Below, piece after piece: positions 43,519 to 55,147 of a stretch of 64,000 nucleotides of DNA (position 1 is its first letter; each line of letters begins with the position of its first letter). The stretch is from Ignelater luminosus. Its lineage: Eukaryota > Arthropoda > Insecta > Coleoptera > Elateridae. The position numbers and the translations under genes were made by a program. The notes below the pieces were generated by a model. That model searched no databases and was not told the DNA's origin. It worked only from the letters and a program-made list of their open reading frames with translations. Location of the stretch: NCBI GenBank assembly GCA_011009095.1, contig VTPC01091236.1, positions 807,719 through 871,718 on the forward strand. The letters are read 5' to 3'.

Positions 43519-45609
43519 TAGCCCAGTCACTTTATACAAAAAAAAAGGTCAAATCTCTAAAAAAATCCTTTGGGATCCTTTTTATTTCGGCTTCAAGAGC
43601 AATCCCTTAAAAGTCCATAAAGCCAACTAGACGGCTACAGAAGTTACAGAAGGTCATAGGTCACGAAAATCAGTTTTTCTCAAATATTTCGTAGACTATT
43701 GGTTTTGCGTTAATTTTGGTCATTATGAAATTTGTTCATGAGCTAAATTTACACAACAAAAGTCCTATACAAAGTTTACGTAGAACCAATAGTTTTTGAG
43801 ATATAGGGCTGAGAAATTTCGGAGCAAAGGACACCGTATAGTGGTGTATACAGATCATACGACGTATTTATACATAAAAACATCGTTGATACACATATAT
43901 ACCTGCATAGTTTTTGTCTGAATTGTCCTTGGAAAGGACCCTTCTTCATAATAATAATGGTAAGGGCCTTGAGTAGCAGCTTTCTTACATTCCAATGTAG
44001 GCCCACGGGTCACTCTATAACCGAAAATATTGGATGACGCATCTTGTACGTTTGAAATTCAGTTTAACGCTACATTTTGTAGAGTTCGGACGTTTTATTC
44101 ATCTCGAAATATTTTGTAACTCATTATAATGGCAGACAACACTCGTTTTCTCTGTAATGAAACTTTGGCAAATGGCTCGACTGCGACTGCTGTTTGCGGT
44201 TTAGACTCTCAGAAATGTGAGTGTTGAAGAGGTGACGTTCATATCAATTATACGAACAAATTCAACATTGAATCATGTGTATAAAAAACGTCCTATGAGT
44301 GAATCGCCATCAACGTCTTAGTGCTCTCTTCGTAAACATAGATCAACCGCTTTTAACTTCGATACATTGTATATTTTTTGTGACGAACCAGCCAGTGAAA
44401 AAGAAGAACAGAGAAAGGCGTTTAATAAACATCGACGATTCATTAGACATGTAACTACGTTGTCATTTAAGGATACTGTATTACGAGCAGCAGATGCACG
44501 TAATGATAGTTATGGAAGAATGTAAAAAATCGTATCAACTTTGAATTTCATATAGTTGCAGCTAATGCTAAGTACCATAATACATGTTTCCATGACTTTC
44601 TTTTTCCAACTTCTAATAAGAAGAAAGGTCGTCTTGAAGATGCGAATATTGTGGATGCGATGAACGGAAACTTTTATTATATAGAAAATAATGAAGATTG
44701 CCAGTTCACTTTAACAGAGCTGAAAGATCAAATGTTTACGAAGAGAACACTGAGACGTTGATGCGATTCACTCATACGACGTTGAATTCTTTCGTATAAT
44801 TTTGACGGCACTCAACATGCACTGTCACAGTTTTTACGCTTCGCAAATAGTCTATATATGATCGTCGCCTCTTTCAACACTCACATTTCTGTGAGTTTCT
44901 AAATCGCGAACACCAGTCGCAGTCGTGCCATTTGACTAAAGTTTCATTCCAGATAAAACGAGTGTTGTCTGCCATTATACTGAATTACAAAATATTTCGA
45001 GATGAATAAAACGTCCGAACTCTACAAAATGTAGCGTTAAACTAAATTTAAACCGTACAAGATGCGCCATCCAATATTTTCAGTTACAGAGTGACCCATG
45101 AGCCTACATTAGAATGTTAGACAGCTGCTACTCAAGGCCCTTACCATTATTATTATGAAGAAGGGGCCTTTCCAAGGACAATTCAGACAAAAACTATGCA
45201 GGTATATATATGCATTAACGATGATTCTATGTATAAATAGGTCTTATGATCTGTATATACCACTATACGTATGTATAATATAGTGGAGTATGAGCTTTGC
45301 TCCGAAACTTCTCAGCCCTATATCTCAAAAACTATTGGTTCTACGTAAACTTTGTATAGGACTTTTGTTGTGTAAATTTAGCTCATGAACAAATTTCATA
45401 ATGACCAGAATTAACGTAAAACTAATAGTTTACGAGATACTTTAGAAAAACTAATTTTCGTGACCTTTGACCTTCTGTAACTTCTGTAGCCGTCTAGTTG
45501 GCTTTATGGACTTTTGAGAGATTGCTCTTGACGCCGAAATAAAGAGAATCCCGAAGGAAAATTTTCAGTCGGATGTTTTTAGAAGTGAATGTATAAAGTG
45601 ACTGGGCTA
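43519..45609. mobile_element. Long-TIR element (about 700-bp inverted arms) with a protein remnant
   Basis: The outer ends are TAGCCCAGTCACTTTATAC at 43519-43537 and its exact complement at 45591-45609. Inverted similarity continues almost without break to about 44235 on the left and 44865 on the right, roughly 80 percent or more by eye. Shared blocks include CCAACTAGACGGCTACAGA, ATAATGGCAGACAACACTCG and TTCATCTCGAAATATTTTG. Possible TSD is TATT. The central 630 bp encodes a Cys/His-rich protein remnant. Confidence 0.85.
44335..44760 (+). pseudogene. Cys/His-containing N-terminal region of an unclassified transposon protein
   Basis: The plus strand reads FNFDTLYIFCDEPASEKEEQ, FIRHVTTLSFKDTVLRAADA, RNDSYGRM, a stop and small frame change near 44524, then NFEFHIVAANAKYHNTCFHD and FLFPTSNKKKGRLEDANIVD to KRTLRR near 44760. 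The pattern IxCD...RND...AAxAxYHxxC matches the N-terminal part of repeat-associated invertebrate proteins whose C-terminal part carries the DADTLIV/GEDVDLL blocks seen at 22993-23310. Only this N-terminal part is present and it contains a stop, so this copy is non-functional. The link between the halves rests on recalled family architecture. Confidence 0.5.
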
Positions 45610-47419
45610 TATTAGTTTAGATATATCCCGCATCTCAGAAACGGCTGATGCAATAGAGAAGGGACTTTGGTAGATAGGTGCGGGGGGAAGCTTGTAGATG
45701 TGTGTTTACGGTGGGTTACCCTTAAGGTAGTATCTCCGTAAACCCACTTTTTTATGAAATTTAATGAAATTGCGTATACACATATAGAATAACTTTCTCT
45801 TAGCTAATAGCCGAAATTGAGAATTTTAGCCCGTTTAACAGAGGAGATATTCGCGATCAAAGTTGGCACTTTTTATATGCTTTGAATGTACCGGGATAGT
45901 ACCTTAAGCATAGACTACTCGGCCCATAAACTGCGTAGAGCTTCCAGTTTTCCACTTTTTTGTACAAAACATGCCAGCAGTAATATTTACATTTTTTTTT
46001 AAATTCTCTCTTGTTATTTTCGTAAAGAATAATACCTTTGCAAGTTTTCCAACAAGAGGATGTGAAAAAGTCGAGAAAATAGAAATTAAATAGAAAAGAT
46101 GCAAAACATGGTAACAAAACAATTATCTTCTAGTTGAATTCTCAGAATATGTAAAAGAATTTTTTTACTTTTCCATCTTGATTTCTTTAATTTACGTGGA
46201 TGATTTTCAGAATGTTGTTGAAAATAGTCTTGAGACATTATTTTTCTCAAGATAACCAGTTTTAAACTATCAACCACGAGGTAAATCATTAAACAACCAT
46301 CACTTATAAGAACCAGCTGCATTTTCATCAAAAATCGCTACTGCAATAGGTATCAACTGCGTTGTTAATGGTGCATGTCTGCTACTAAAACGGTGGGTAT
46401 TTAGAGTTAAATAAAAACACAAACTGCCGTTATATAATTTCTACCGGAGCTAATGAGTTACGTATAAGTCTCTATCTCGGTTGATTTACTCGACAGTACT
46501 ACATACAAAGGAGGAAACTGCTCTAGTAAGCACTAAATTCATCATTTCGAACGAGAAACTCTAATTTCTTATTTAGGTCAGAGGATTGCACTTCACATAT
46601 GCCATTTAGCTCTGTAATTGCATTACGTAATTACGTTATGAATGCGGGCGAAAGAAATTACATTATCGCTGAAGTAGTTGCCTACATTTAAATGCTGTTA
46701 TACGGGTTTTCAAGTAGAAACGAAATTAGTTAAATATGCATAAAGGTCGCGTACTTATGTACAAGTTTTTAGAAGAAAAAAAAAGAAAATAACGAAAGTT
46801 ATTTTCATAATTTATCTGTCCTATACGAACACGCAACATGCTTCTTGTTAAAAGTATAAAAACTCGCATAAACAAACACGCGGACGATAATAGACTAATT
46901 GTAAGTAAGCGACTATTAAAATTCTTCACTTAATGCACGTACATTTGTAAGAAGTAAATCTATCACTTCCTCTTCCCTAACCAAGGTGTAAATTAATACT
47001 TGGCACCCATTCCAACGAGTCGACACTGAATCTATATTTAAATTGGAGTTACAATTCATAGGTTGATGACCACATCCAATGTTACTACAATAACATAAAG
47101 AATTTACTGGCATTAAAGCTTGAGCATTAGTTATCATTCGCTGTATTCGCAATATGCACTTAAGACACTTGATAGAATACTTCGTCATTATTGTTTACTG
47201 TGTGACAACATGGAAGTGTCATTAACTATCTGTTGAGTTTTATTGTCAGCAACCGCGTTCTGCAATTAATTTAAATTTGATTAAGGAAATGAAGACGATA
47301 ATGTAAATGTAGAGATCGAAATGAAAACCTTTATTTAGTAAAACAGGCACGTAGCAAAATTATTATGGAATAAGTTAGTGTCTATGTAGAAATGTTCCAG
47401 TTCTCCCAAGTTAACAAAG
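45610..47419. other. AT-rich stretch, unrecognised frames only
   Basis: A small hairpin (GTGTTTACGGTGGGTT with ATCTCCGTAAACCCAC) lies at about 45702-45751. Frames on the minus strand at 45857-46331 and 46916-47188 (the latter with several Cys) show no known domain. Confidence 0.3.
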
Positions 47420-48095
47420 AAAATCCTTTAAAACTAGCCCTTTCAATAATCGCTTTTCGACGCTTTCTATTCAACAATACCAAGCAGTTGTAATCAGCAG
47501 GTTATGTTTGAATTTTTTCAAGTCCCGCCGTAATACAATCAGTTAGGTTGGTACGAGAAACGTCATTGTAATTTTGATATCGAATCGCTGATTTTTGTCA
47601 AGTAGATCTTCTCAAATTATGGTCGGATCTGGAATTTGGTCTGCATAACCATCTAATTAAATTTAAAACTGTTAATTTCTAGGCTTCTTTTATTTAAATC
47701 GTATCGTTTAAAAAGTTGCGAGGTTTTAGAATTCGATTCTTTAGATATTCCTTGTCGTCCTGTGTAAAATTATCTAAAAATCCTAACTTGAATTTAAAAA
47801 AGTATAAAAAGTATAAAAAGGGTCGGAAATCTACCGTACAATCAATAGTTAATTCTGCTCATTTGAATTCACGCGCAAGATGTATTTTCTATCATTACTG
47901 TATTATGTTTCTTGCGGTTTGTCATTCATCATTCAATTGGCGAATTTCAGAGCTTGCGTTTTAGTGTTAGTTAGTTTTGTGTAAAATTTTGGTAAATTCC
48001 CTTGAAAAATCTGAAGGTAAAATTGAAACTTTTCATCAAATCACTCCCTGGTATTAAAAATATTGGAACCTTTCTATAGGAAATCGTCTTTTGTT
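47420..48095 (+). repeat. About 1-kb dispersed repeat family, copy 2
   Basis: Matches 5470-6110 in reverse orientation and, from about 47760, 60510-60745 in the same orientation. Shared segments include TTGGTACGAGAAACGTCATT, TTATCTAAAAATCCTAA, GGTAARTTCCCTTGAAA and CTGGTATTAARAATATTGGAA. Confidence 0.7.
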
Positions 48096-48361
48096 TCAGA
48101 TTTAAATTTATCAATATGTTTGCTCTCCTTTAGTGAAATTTACCCAGTGAGTTCGAGCAAAATGGTTGTGGTTTATCAGTAAAATTAAAAATTAAGACTT
48201 TTTCTATTCATGTCATCTTTTCTCTAAATCCAACCGTTTTTAAGTAAAGTTATTTGTTAATCTCAAGTTCGCTTCCCTAAAGGTTTTGTTATAAGCACAA
48301 AAGAGTGGTAGGTTGGTCTAGTGTGCCTTGATATCGTTTTATTAAATGTCATTTTTCTAAT

Positions 48362-48508
48362 GGGAGAAGAGAGACAAAGATATACGTTAGCTTTCTGCTT
48401 GCACTGTGGGTGTAAAGGAAAGAAGAAAAATTTTAATAGTAAATTCTTATTCTATCCTTTACACTTGCCGTGCAAGTGGAGAGCTAACGTATATTTTTGT
48501 CTCTCCCC
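48362..48508. mobile_element. Palindromic MITE, 147 bp
   Basis: The left arm GGGAGAAGAGAGACAAAGAT then ATACGTTAGCTTTC pairs with the right arm, whose complement reads GGGGAGAGACAAAAATATAC then GTTAGCTCTCC and CTTGCACGGCAAGTGTAAAG. Arms are about 60 bp. The sequence directly to its right (48513-48580) recurs at 1141-1207. Confidence 0.65.
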
Positions 48509-48859
48509 TTTGACAAGTGTTTCCACACTCTACCCATTAAAAAAATGGCATTTAATAAAACAATATCAATTCACACTAGGTTGGTCCAATATGTCCAAAG
48601 TTTTCCAATTCGTTGCTAATTGGAAAAAACCAAATCAAGGATGTGCAGAAATCCTTCAGGATTCTGGAGGAAAGGTAAGGAAGTGTTTTGTTGACTTTTT
48701 GTTCCAGTTCCATTACATTACATACAATGATGGCCAGATGAAGAATGGAAGACTCTTTTGAGTGTCTTGCGGTGTCGCCGTAGAACGTGGCATAAAAGTT
48801 CCTGTAGGATCAAAATCGTTACCTGAGATGTATGGGAAGTGAAGCCGTCGATGAGCCAA

Positions 48860-49545
48860 TGATGGCGGCAATCTACCAGCAGATTGAGAAAATGATAGGA
48901 TATCAATCCTGATGTTGGACTTGATAATATGCGTTACGATGAAAGGCTATCTGAATGTTCAATGGCGATTTTTAAGCGGTTTGGGGCTATCGTGATCGGC
49001 TTGAAACTGATACGCTCCGCATGAACCTAATGTGGCAAAAGGGGTGGTAGTGAATACTTCGTGTAGCTCCAGAAAGTTCCCCAGATTTTCCAACCTAGGC
49101 TCAGGATTGATATGAATATGGAGACTATGCCGTTGAAATGACTGGTAGTAGCAATCTACCAACAGATGAAAAAACAAGAGAAAAATTCATCTCGATGTTG
49201 GGCTTGGCGATGTCCTTTACGGTAATGCGCTGGTTAAATGCTCAACGGTAATCCATGTTCAGGATAATGGAGACCTAGTCGGTAACAGTCTTCATGCGAT
49301 CCAGAACTAAGTGACGTCGTGATCGGCTGGAAACTGATGCTGTAGTGAATACCAGGCGGTACTCCGTTGGGACATAGAAAGTTTGGAAACTTCTGCGGAA
49401 GGTAAACAAACCGCTGGTTGCGGCAGACTGTTGTGGGCACAGTATAGGTGAACGCCGTACCTGGTAAGGATAGTTAGGAAACGCCATCGTGGAGGCGCCG
49501 ATAGTGGTAGTCCACCAGCAGATGAAGAAATAATAGAGAATTCAC
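48860..49545 (+). repeat. Tandem repeat, units about 280-350 bp, about 2.5 copies
   Basis: The anchor CAATCTACCAGCAGATTGAG (48872) recurs as CAATCTACCAACAGATGAAA (49153) and GTCCACCAGCAGATGAAGA (49509). CGTGATCGGCTTGAAACTGA (48989) recurs as CGTGATCGGCTGGAAACTGA (49318). Units are diverged. No conserved ORF. Confidence 0.6.
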
Positions 49546-49606
49546 CACACCAAACTGTGATAACTCTCCGTATTGCAAATTTCTTTGATTTCAAATTGAT
49601 TTTCTT

Positions 49607-50060
49607 TTAACCGCAGTTGTTCTTGTAGTTTATCTTTTTGTTCAAGTATGTGGCTTTCGATAATAATTTTGCCTCTTCCGAAACTTCTAATTGCGGTTGT
49701 CTATTGATTGTTGCAATTGTTTCCTTGCAACTATGCCATACGGTATTCTTAACCTTTACCACAGTCGCGTATTTGGCTTCTCTTTTCTCTACTCTACCTG
49801 TTTTTTTGTCGTGCACCTTTGGTTGTCGCTCTTTGATCTAATTATCTTCCTCTTCTGTTACGGGCCGCTTCTGTCCATGTTGCCCCTGGGTTGTATTGCT
49901 TGTGACCTTGAAGTGCCACTCATAGCTTCCATGTCCTGGATCTTTGCAACTTTGATTCTCAGTTGCGTATTGAAACCAGTCCATACCTGTTCCATGTGGA
50001 TCAGGTCTGCTTCCTTCTTTGTTAGGGAACCCAACAGCTCAGAAACTGTCTAATTCAGAT
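49607..50060 (-). other. Unrecognised coding-like stretch, possibly retroelement
   Basis: Minus-strand frames read LLGSLTKKEADLIHMEQ, KVAKIQDMEAMSG, then in another frame KTGRVEKREAKYATVVKV. They are charged and look coding, but no domain was recognised and the frame is interrupted. Confidence 0.25.
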
Positions 50061-52300
50061 CGGCCCGATGATTTATGAAGGCCGTCGTTGTTTAAACGAT
50101 TTCTTAATTGGTCTTGGTAAAAGAAATCTTTGAGCTCTACTCGCTGCTGCTGCTGCTGCACGCGTTTCTAATATCATTGGTTCCTGCTAAGATCCTCTTT
50201 TTCAACTTTTAAACTCTTCCTCACTGGATCCTTGTGGTTCTCTCTCGTTGTCTTGGCTTCCCTTTCAACGGGCCCTTCGCTGGTACTCGAAGAGCGTTGC
50301 ATCTTCATTTGTTCGATCTTTTTTATGGCCTTGAGGAATGTTCACTAAGGCGCTTTGCCCCAAATCTATGATATTCGGTGCTAAAGTTCATAGGTCTAGT
50401 CTTAATTTACTATGTATAATCTTTGAAATTTCACACAAAAGCAACCACTCCAAAATCCTTCGGAGCCCTTTGTAGAACCGACAGGAGGTGAACAATGACC
50501 AACTCCGTATCTCTGTATCTCGTCTTTCAATCCCTTCTAAATCCTCCGCAGCACGAAATTTATTTTACAAGGATTCTACCATTGTCCTGCAATACAATTC
50601 ATTCACATCGAGCACTAACTTCAATACCCATAACGGTTTGTGACACACACTTCGACGCCATCGTTGCCGAACGCAACGCCACTACAACCACATCATCTTA
50701 CATCCAGAGCCACCGCACCCCTACCATATCATCTACCAGACATGCGTTCCTGTATTAAAGGTCTTTAGACTTTCACCACCAAGACCCTTTCATCTGGCTG
50801 AAGAAGAGTTTACGATTCTTTCCGTAGAACGCGTCATTTTCTAGTAAAATTGGATTTTTCAAAATCTCAAATTGAGCAGCCTATAGTTGTAGCGCGCTTA
50901 GCGGTACAAACAGTATGTGTTAAATTAGATATACAATTCATATCGATAAATAACTAAAAATAATAGTAACTTCGTTACACACATTCCCTCTTCTTTGTAA
51001 AGAAAAACGCACAGCACATTTCGGAAAAAGCCTACGGGCTACAGAACTTAGATTTACCACTGGAAAGTAATAAAAAAAACCTAAACACTGATTCATTTAG
51101 TACATACTCTGGTCTTTTGACGATGCTGGACATCCTGATCGATGGAGGAGTCGCGGCTTACCGTGACAGGGGCAGGATCTTTAACAAGTCTCCAACTGGT
51201 CACATCGAGAGCAGAAGAGGCGGCTCTTCCCCTTACAGAGGCGAAAAATGTCTTGAGTGTGACGGCGGAACGTCGACCTGGACTCCCAAAGACTGGTCTC
51301 ACTGGCCTAACTGCGGCGGTCCGAGTTGGTGATTTCGGCGGTGTTGGGGACGGTGGGGGATTCTCCTGGTCTCTTCGTGGACTCAGTGACCGGTGTTTAC
51401 TAAAGTCCTAAACTGGTGTGAATTAATGCCGACAAGTATGAATGGTTTGCCTTACGTTTCGGTTTCAGCTCACGATAGAGGTCTTCCGGCAATCACCACG
51501 CCGAAGGTACAAACAAATTGCGGTGAAGCCAGAACAATACTTGTTCGTTGATCATGCCACCATGATTGGTGATGATGATGATATATGCGCCAGCTGATTT
51601 TGGCTTCTAGGTTGATCTTGTAGTCGGACGGGAGGTAGAAGTCGTGAAAGTCCTGGAGAAAATCGGGCCTGGTTATTGCTATACCAGTATTAGTTTGGGT
51701 AGTAACATTAACAACTGGTCCTTTGGAATATTGTACTGGGCCCTTTGTTCCAACCTTTCTAAGAAGGCTACATCATTCGTTTTCCCAGTGAAGTTAATCT
51801 TCCAGTCGTGGGTCTTGATGATCTTGTCAGGTTAATATGGTAACGGTGTTTACGACGAAATATAAGGGATTAGGTTGACTTGTAAATAAGAAATGAGAAC
51901 GGTGGGCAATTGATACTACCGGCGGGTTGTGTGCGGATTCAGGGGGAGGTCATGGCGGCGGGACTGGGTGAACAGAGCTGTAATACAAAAGTGAGTGTTC
52001 GGGACGGTGATCGATTGTGTCATAACGAAACAGGGGTTCGGATTCGGGATACTGGCGGAGCTCATCGACTTCTCGAACTTCTCAAGTTCATTCGTCAGCT
52101 CGGAGTGTGCTGAGCTGGGTGGTGCTGGCATTGGTAAGTTGTTACCAAACTCAGGTTCGGTGTCTGATGTTGACATTCTGGTATCTTGGTTTTAAGGTCT
52201 TCTGGTTGTCGATCTCCGGAGTGACAGAACAGAGCATTACCGTCGATATCTAACGAACATGGAAATGTCACCATAGGAAGACCGAAAAAACTTTTCAGTG
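50061..52300. other. GC-richer repeat-derived stretch, unassigned
   Basis: Several short frames on both strands (50495-50758, 51093-51411, 51910-52195) show no known motif. Composition resembles the retroelement at 34-36 kb more than the AT-rich flanks. A CTG run lies near 50148-50160. Confidence 0.3.
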
Positions 52301-52329
52301 AGAATAGCAACAAAATGAAAACGAGGCGA

Positions 52330-52557
52330 TCCAAATGCTTTTGTCCAATTAGATTTGATTTTGGGACCATTGTGAAACGTCCGGGAAACATTGCTCTCAA
52401 AGCATTGAGTGAATTTCGAGCTGTGTCAGCTGTAGCTCCATCTTGTTGGAACCACAACTCTCCCAATTCTTGAACAATCTCTTCCATTTTAGGCTGCGGA
52501 AATTTTCCAGTGTTGAGACATAATGTTCGCAATTTATCGGCTTATCACTCCGAATTG
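52330..52557 (-). pseudogene. Tc1/mariner-like transposase fragment (minus)
   Basis: The minus strand reads EEIVQELGELWFQQDGATAD, then TARNSLNALRAMFPGRF. This is the second catalytic Asp block of a Tc1/mariner-type transposase (WFQQDGAxxH; the usual His is Asp here). It ends abruptly where an inverted partner begins. Confidence 0.7.
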
Positions 52558-52815
52558 AATTCACTCAATGTTTTGAGAGTAATGTTTCCGAATGTCTGGT
52601 CTGTCTGAGGGGTGATGTGGGTCACCACATTTGAGCATCTGCGATTTCTTTCGCCCTCGCATCCTACCAGAGCTACCGGAGTGGATTATTGAAGAAGTTA
52701 ACACCATACCCCGCGATATGTGTGAACGAGCTGTACAAGACTTCAGAGATCGTCTCCAACAGTGTAGTGTTGCCGCTAACGGTCTCCATCTCGAGGGTAT
52801 TATTTTCAAAACCTA
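52558..52815 (+). pseudogene. Tc1/mariner-like transposase fragment (plus), inverted partner
   Basis: The plus strand begins NSLNVLRVMFPN, the same block as NSLNALRAMFPG on the opposite strand at 52400. It continues in broken frames to LSICDFF and ELPEWIIEEVNTIPRDMCE, RAVQDFRDRLQQC, the C-terminal region of the same family. Two copies therefore meet head to head at about 52557. Confidence 0.7.
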
Positions 52816-54073
52816 ATGAGTACAAAATAGTATTTACTGGTGAATTCGAAAATAAAAACAGTTTTTCTCTGTGTACTTCCGTTAATGTTTTATAACCCCT
52901 CAAAACTGCTTAATCGGTTCTGCCGCACCCTCTACTATGATTGCCAATTTAAAAAAATAATTTTTTTGTTATAACTCGAAAACGATTAAACAAAACAAAA
53001 ATTTATAGTAACTAGTTACTTTATTCTAGACGTGAAACACCATACAAACGATTCCTGGACAATTTATTCTCTAGTTTCTCAAATAACGAAGATATACAGC
53101 CACTTGAAAAAACTTGAAAAAAATCAGTTGTTGCCTGCAACTCGAAAACAAAAAGGGACATTTAAATTGAATGAACTCAACGGAAACAAGTCGATCAAGA
53201 ACGTGTATTATTCAGTTCTTCTCTAATTTCTAAGATACCCTGCATTTACCTCGAATTTGGGCCACCTTGGACATTAGAAATAAAGTGAAATGTATATTTC
53301 AATAGTAAAAAGTAAGTAAGAATTGTTTTCGGTCACAATTTATTTCTAATTGAAATCTTTGTTTTCGTGCGTCTTTAAAACGCATAGAAATCCGTTCCCT
53401 ACCAAATGCTATTTTTCATCTCGCATATATCATCGTCCCAGAATGATTGCAAAAAAATAAACATCGTTTTTACGTCCAGTAAGTGGAACTAGCGGATTTC
53501 GTACGCTTTCCTTCACATTTTTAAACCGAATTTAATAAGCGAAGTAATTCCTTTCAGTAAAATGATAAGTAGATTCGACAATATTTCATTCCTCGAGTCA
53601 CATTTAAGATACATACGTAACTGACTAAATAACTCGAGTTATTTTAAGTCTGTCGCGACCGTACGCATAAGGCATTGCTCAGTCGTCGCTGAGACGTTGT
53701 TATTAACACTCCTTCTACCATTTGCATATCACCAACTGCATTTCATAATGAACGCATTATCTTGAAGCAGTGAGGCGACAATGCACCGCCAAACGAGGTG
53801 TACGGTACTCGCGATTTTGCTTTCACCGTGATTGCGGGCCATTGTTTTCAATCATATCTCGATATAATAATAATAATAATAATAATAATAACGATGACGA
53901 TCTGCGAGTGATTGACGAAGGGTTGTAGTTTGTTGTTGATGTATTCGAGAATTTCACGCGTGTTAAGTGTCAAGCTCATAAATCAATGAAGAGAGCACTT
54001 GTGTGGACTTATCGTTGTTCCTTACGCGCGCACACACACGTACTATAAAGCTATAATTTAAAAATAAACCGCG
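52816..54073. other. Upstream flank of the 54074 exon
   Basis: AT-rich with an (ATA)n run at about 53866-53892. No coding region. It presumably holds the 5' UTR or promoter of the 54074 gene; no confident core promoter was read. Confidence 0.35.
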
Positions 54074-55070
54074 ATGCGCGATCATTCCCGTGGGGGTGGC
54101 GCAGTGGTAGCAGCAGCTGTAGCTGTCATCGAACAACAATCTTTAAACGGAGGACGCCCTTTTCCCAATACTTCCGCTTCAGGAAAGACGCGGCACTCGT
54201 TATCCCGTTCAAAACAAGTCTGCTCGTCCCCGAAGGGTAATCAAAGTCGAAGAAAAACAGTTTCACTGACTAACAATGAAGTTGAAGAATCTCTTCGAGG
54301 CCGCGAAGGTAGTAAAAAGCCCTCCGAGTCGATTTCTCCCTATGCATTCGTCAATGCCAAAGAAAAAGCGGAGGGAACGAAAAGCGATGCAGATGAAGAA
54401 GTGCAATCTCTTCTTAACTTTACAGGAATGGGCGTTAGACGTAACGAAACGAGGAAGTCGCATTCCCCTACGAATTTACATGCTGCGTCTAAAAATACCT
54501 CTTGTTTGGAAGAACTGGCACCGGGCGGTAACTCACAGTTTACAGTAGGGAATCCTCTGGATTATATCGACAAGATTGTTTCGGACAGGGGCGATTTAGG
54601 GTTAAATAGAGTAGGCAGCACGAGTTTACGCGGAAATATATTTGCTAATACGCCAAAAAACTGGGACGTTGATGTGGTGAAAGTGAATCAAAGTAACCAT
54701 AAAATTGAAAGTGCAGACCACAATTTCGAGGCAGCCGTTAATGATTTTAATTTGACCGCGGAGGATGTACAGAATTTCGTATCGAAATATAACTCGTTGA
54801 AACGGAAGAATAATTCCTCCACGACGGAGGGCCATAAAGAAGCGATCGTTTTGCGAAATCAATACATTCAAGGTGAAAAACTTGAAAAATTATCAACTGG
54901 TTCTGGTTATTCGGCGGGGTCCTCCGATGATTTTGGAACGGATTCGAGCGAGATCGACACTTCTAGCAATACAGATAGCGATTCCGGACGTGAACATGTA
55001 ATCAACGAAGGTTTGGAAACTATTACGGAAGAGGATCGTGCTACAGCTAGTAGCGTGCATTCCACTCCAG
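54074..55070 (+). CDS. Probable first coding exon of an unrecognised host gene
   Basis: An ATG-started frame of 332 codons plus one base, ending at CCAG|GTATTT, a good splice donor at 55071. The frame runs on only about 25 codons into likely intron before a stop at 55147. The N-terminus has an Ala/Val-rich stretch (GGGAVVAAAVAVIEQQ, too short and flanked by charge to be a clear signal peptide). The middle is polar, with a possible structured segment (GNPLDYIDKIVSDRGDL near residue 160) and a helical stretch (NDFNLTAEDVQNFVSKYNSL near 225). The C-terminal part is Ser/Asp-rich and acidic (SSDDFGTDSSEIDTSSNTDS). It is not transposon-like. Following exons were not located before the window end, so the intron may be long. 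Function unknown. Confidence 0.55.
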
Positions 55071-55147
55071 GTATTTTAAATATTCCTCGTTCGCTTTCCA
55101 CCTGCAGCCGAGTTTTATTTATTTTTAGTTTTGAAAGAATCAGATGA

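Noticed and set aside
46916-47188. Cys-containing minus-strand frame as a small secreted or zinc-binding protein
   Set aside because: No signal peptide, no recognisable spacing of Cys residues and no splice or promoter context.
50495-50758. Third copy of the repeat shared by 1-600 and 40.2-40.6 kb
   Set aside because: Similarity is limited to C-rich composition and short words; order of blocks is not preserved.
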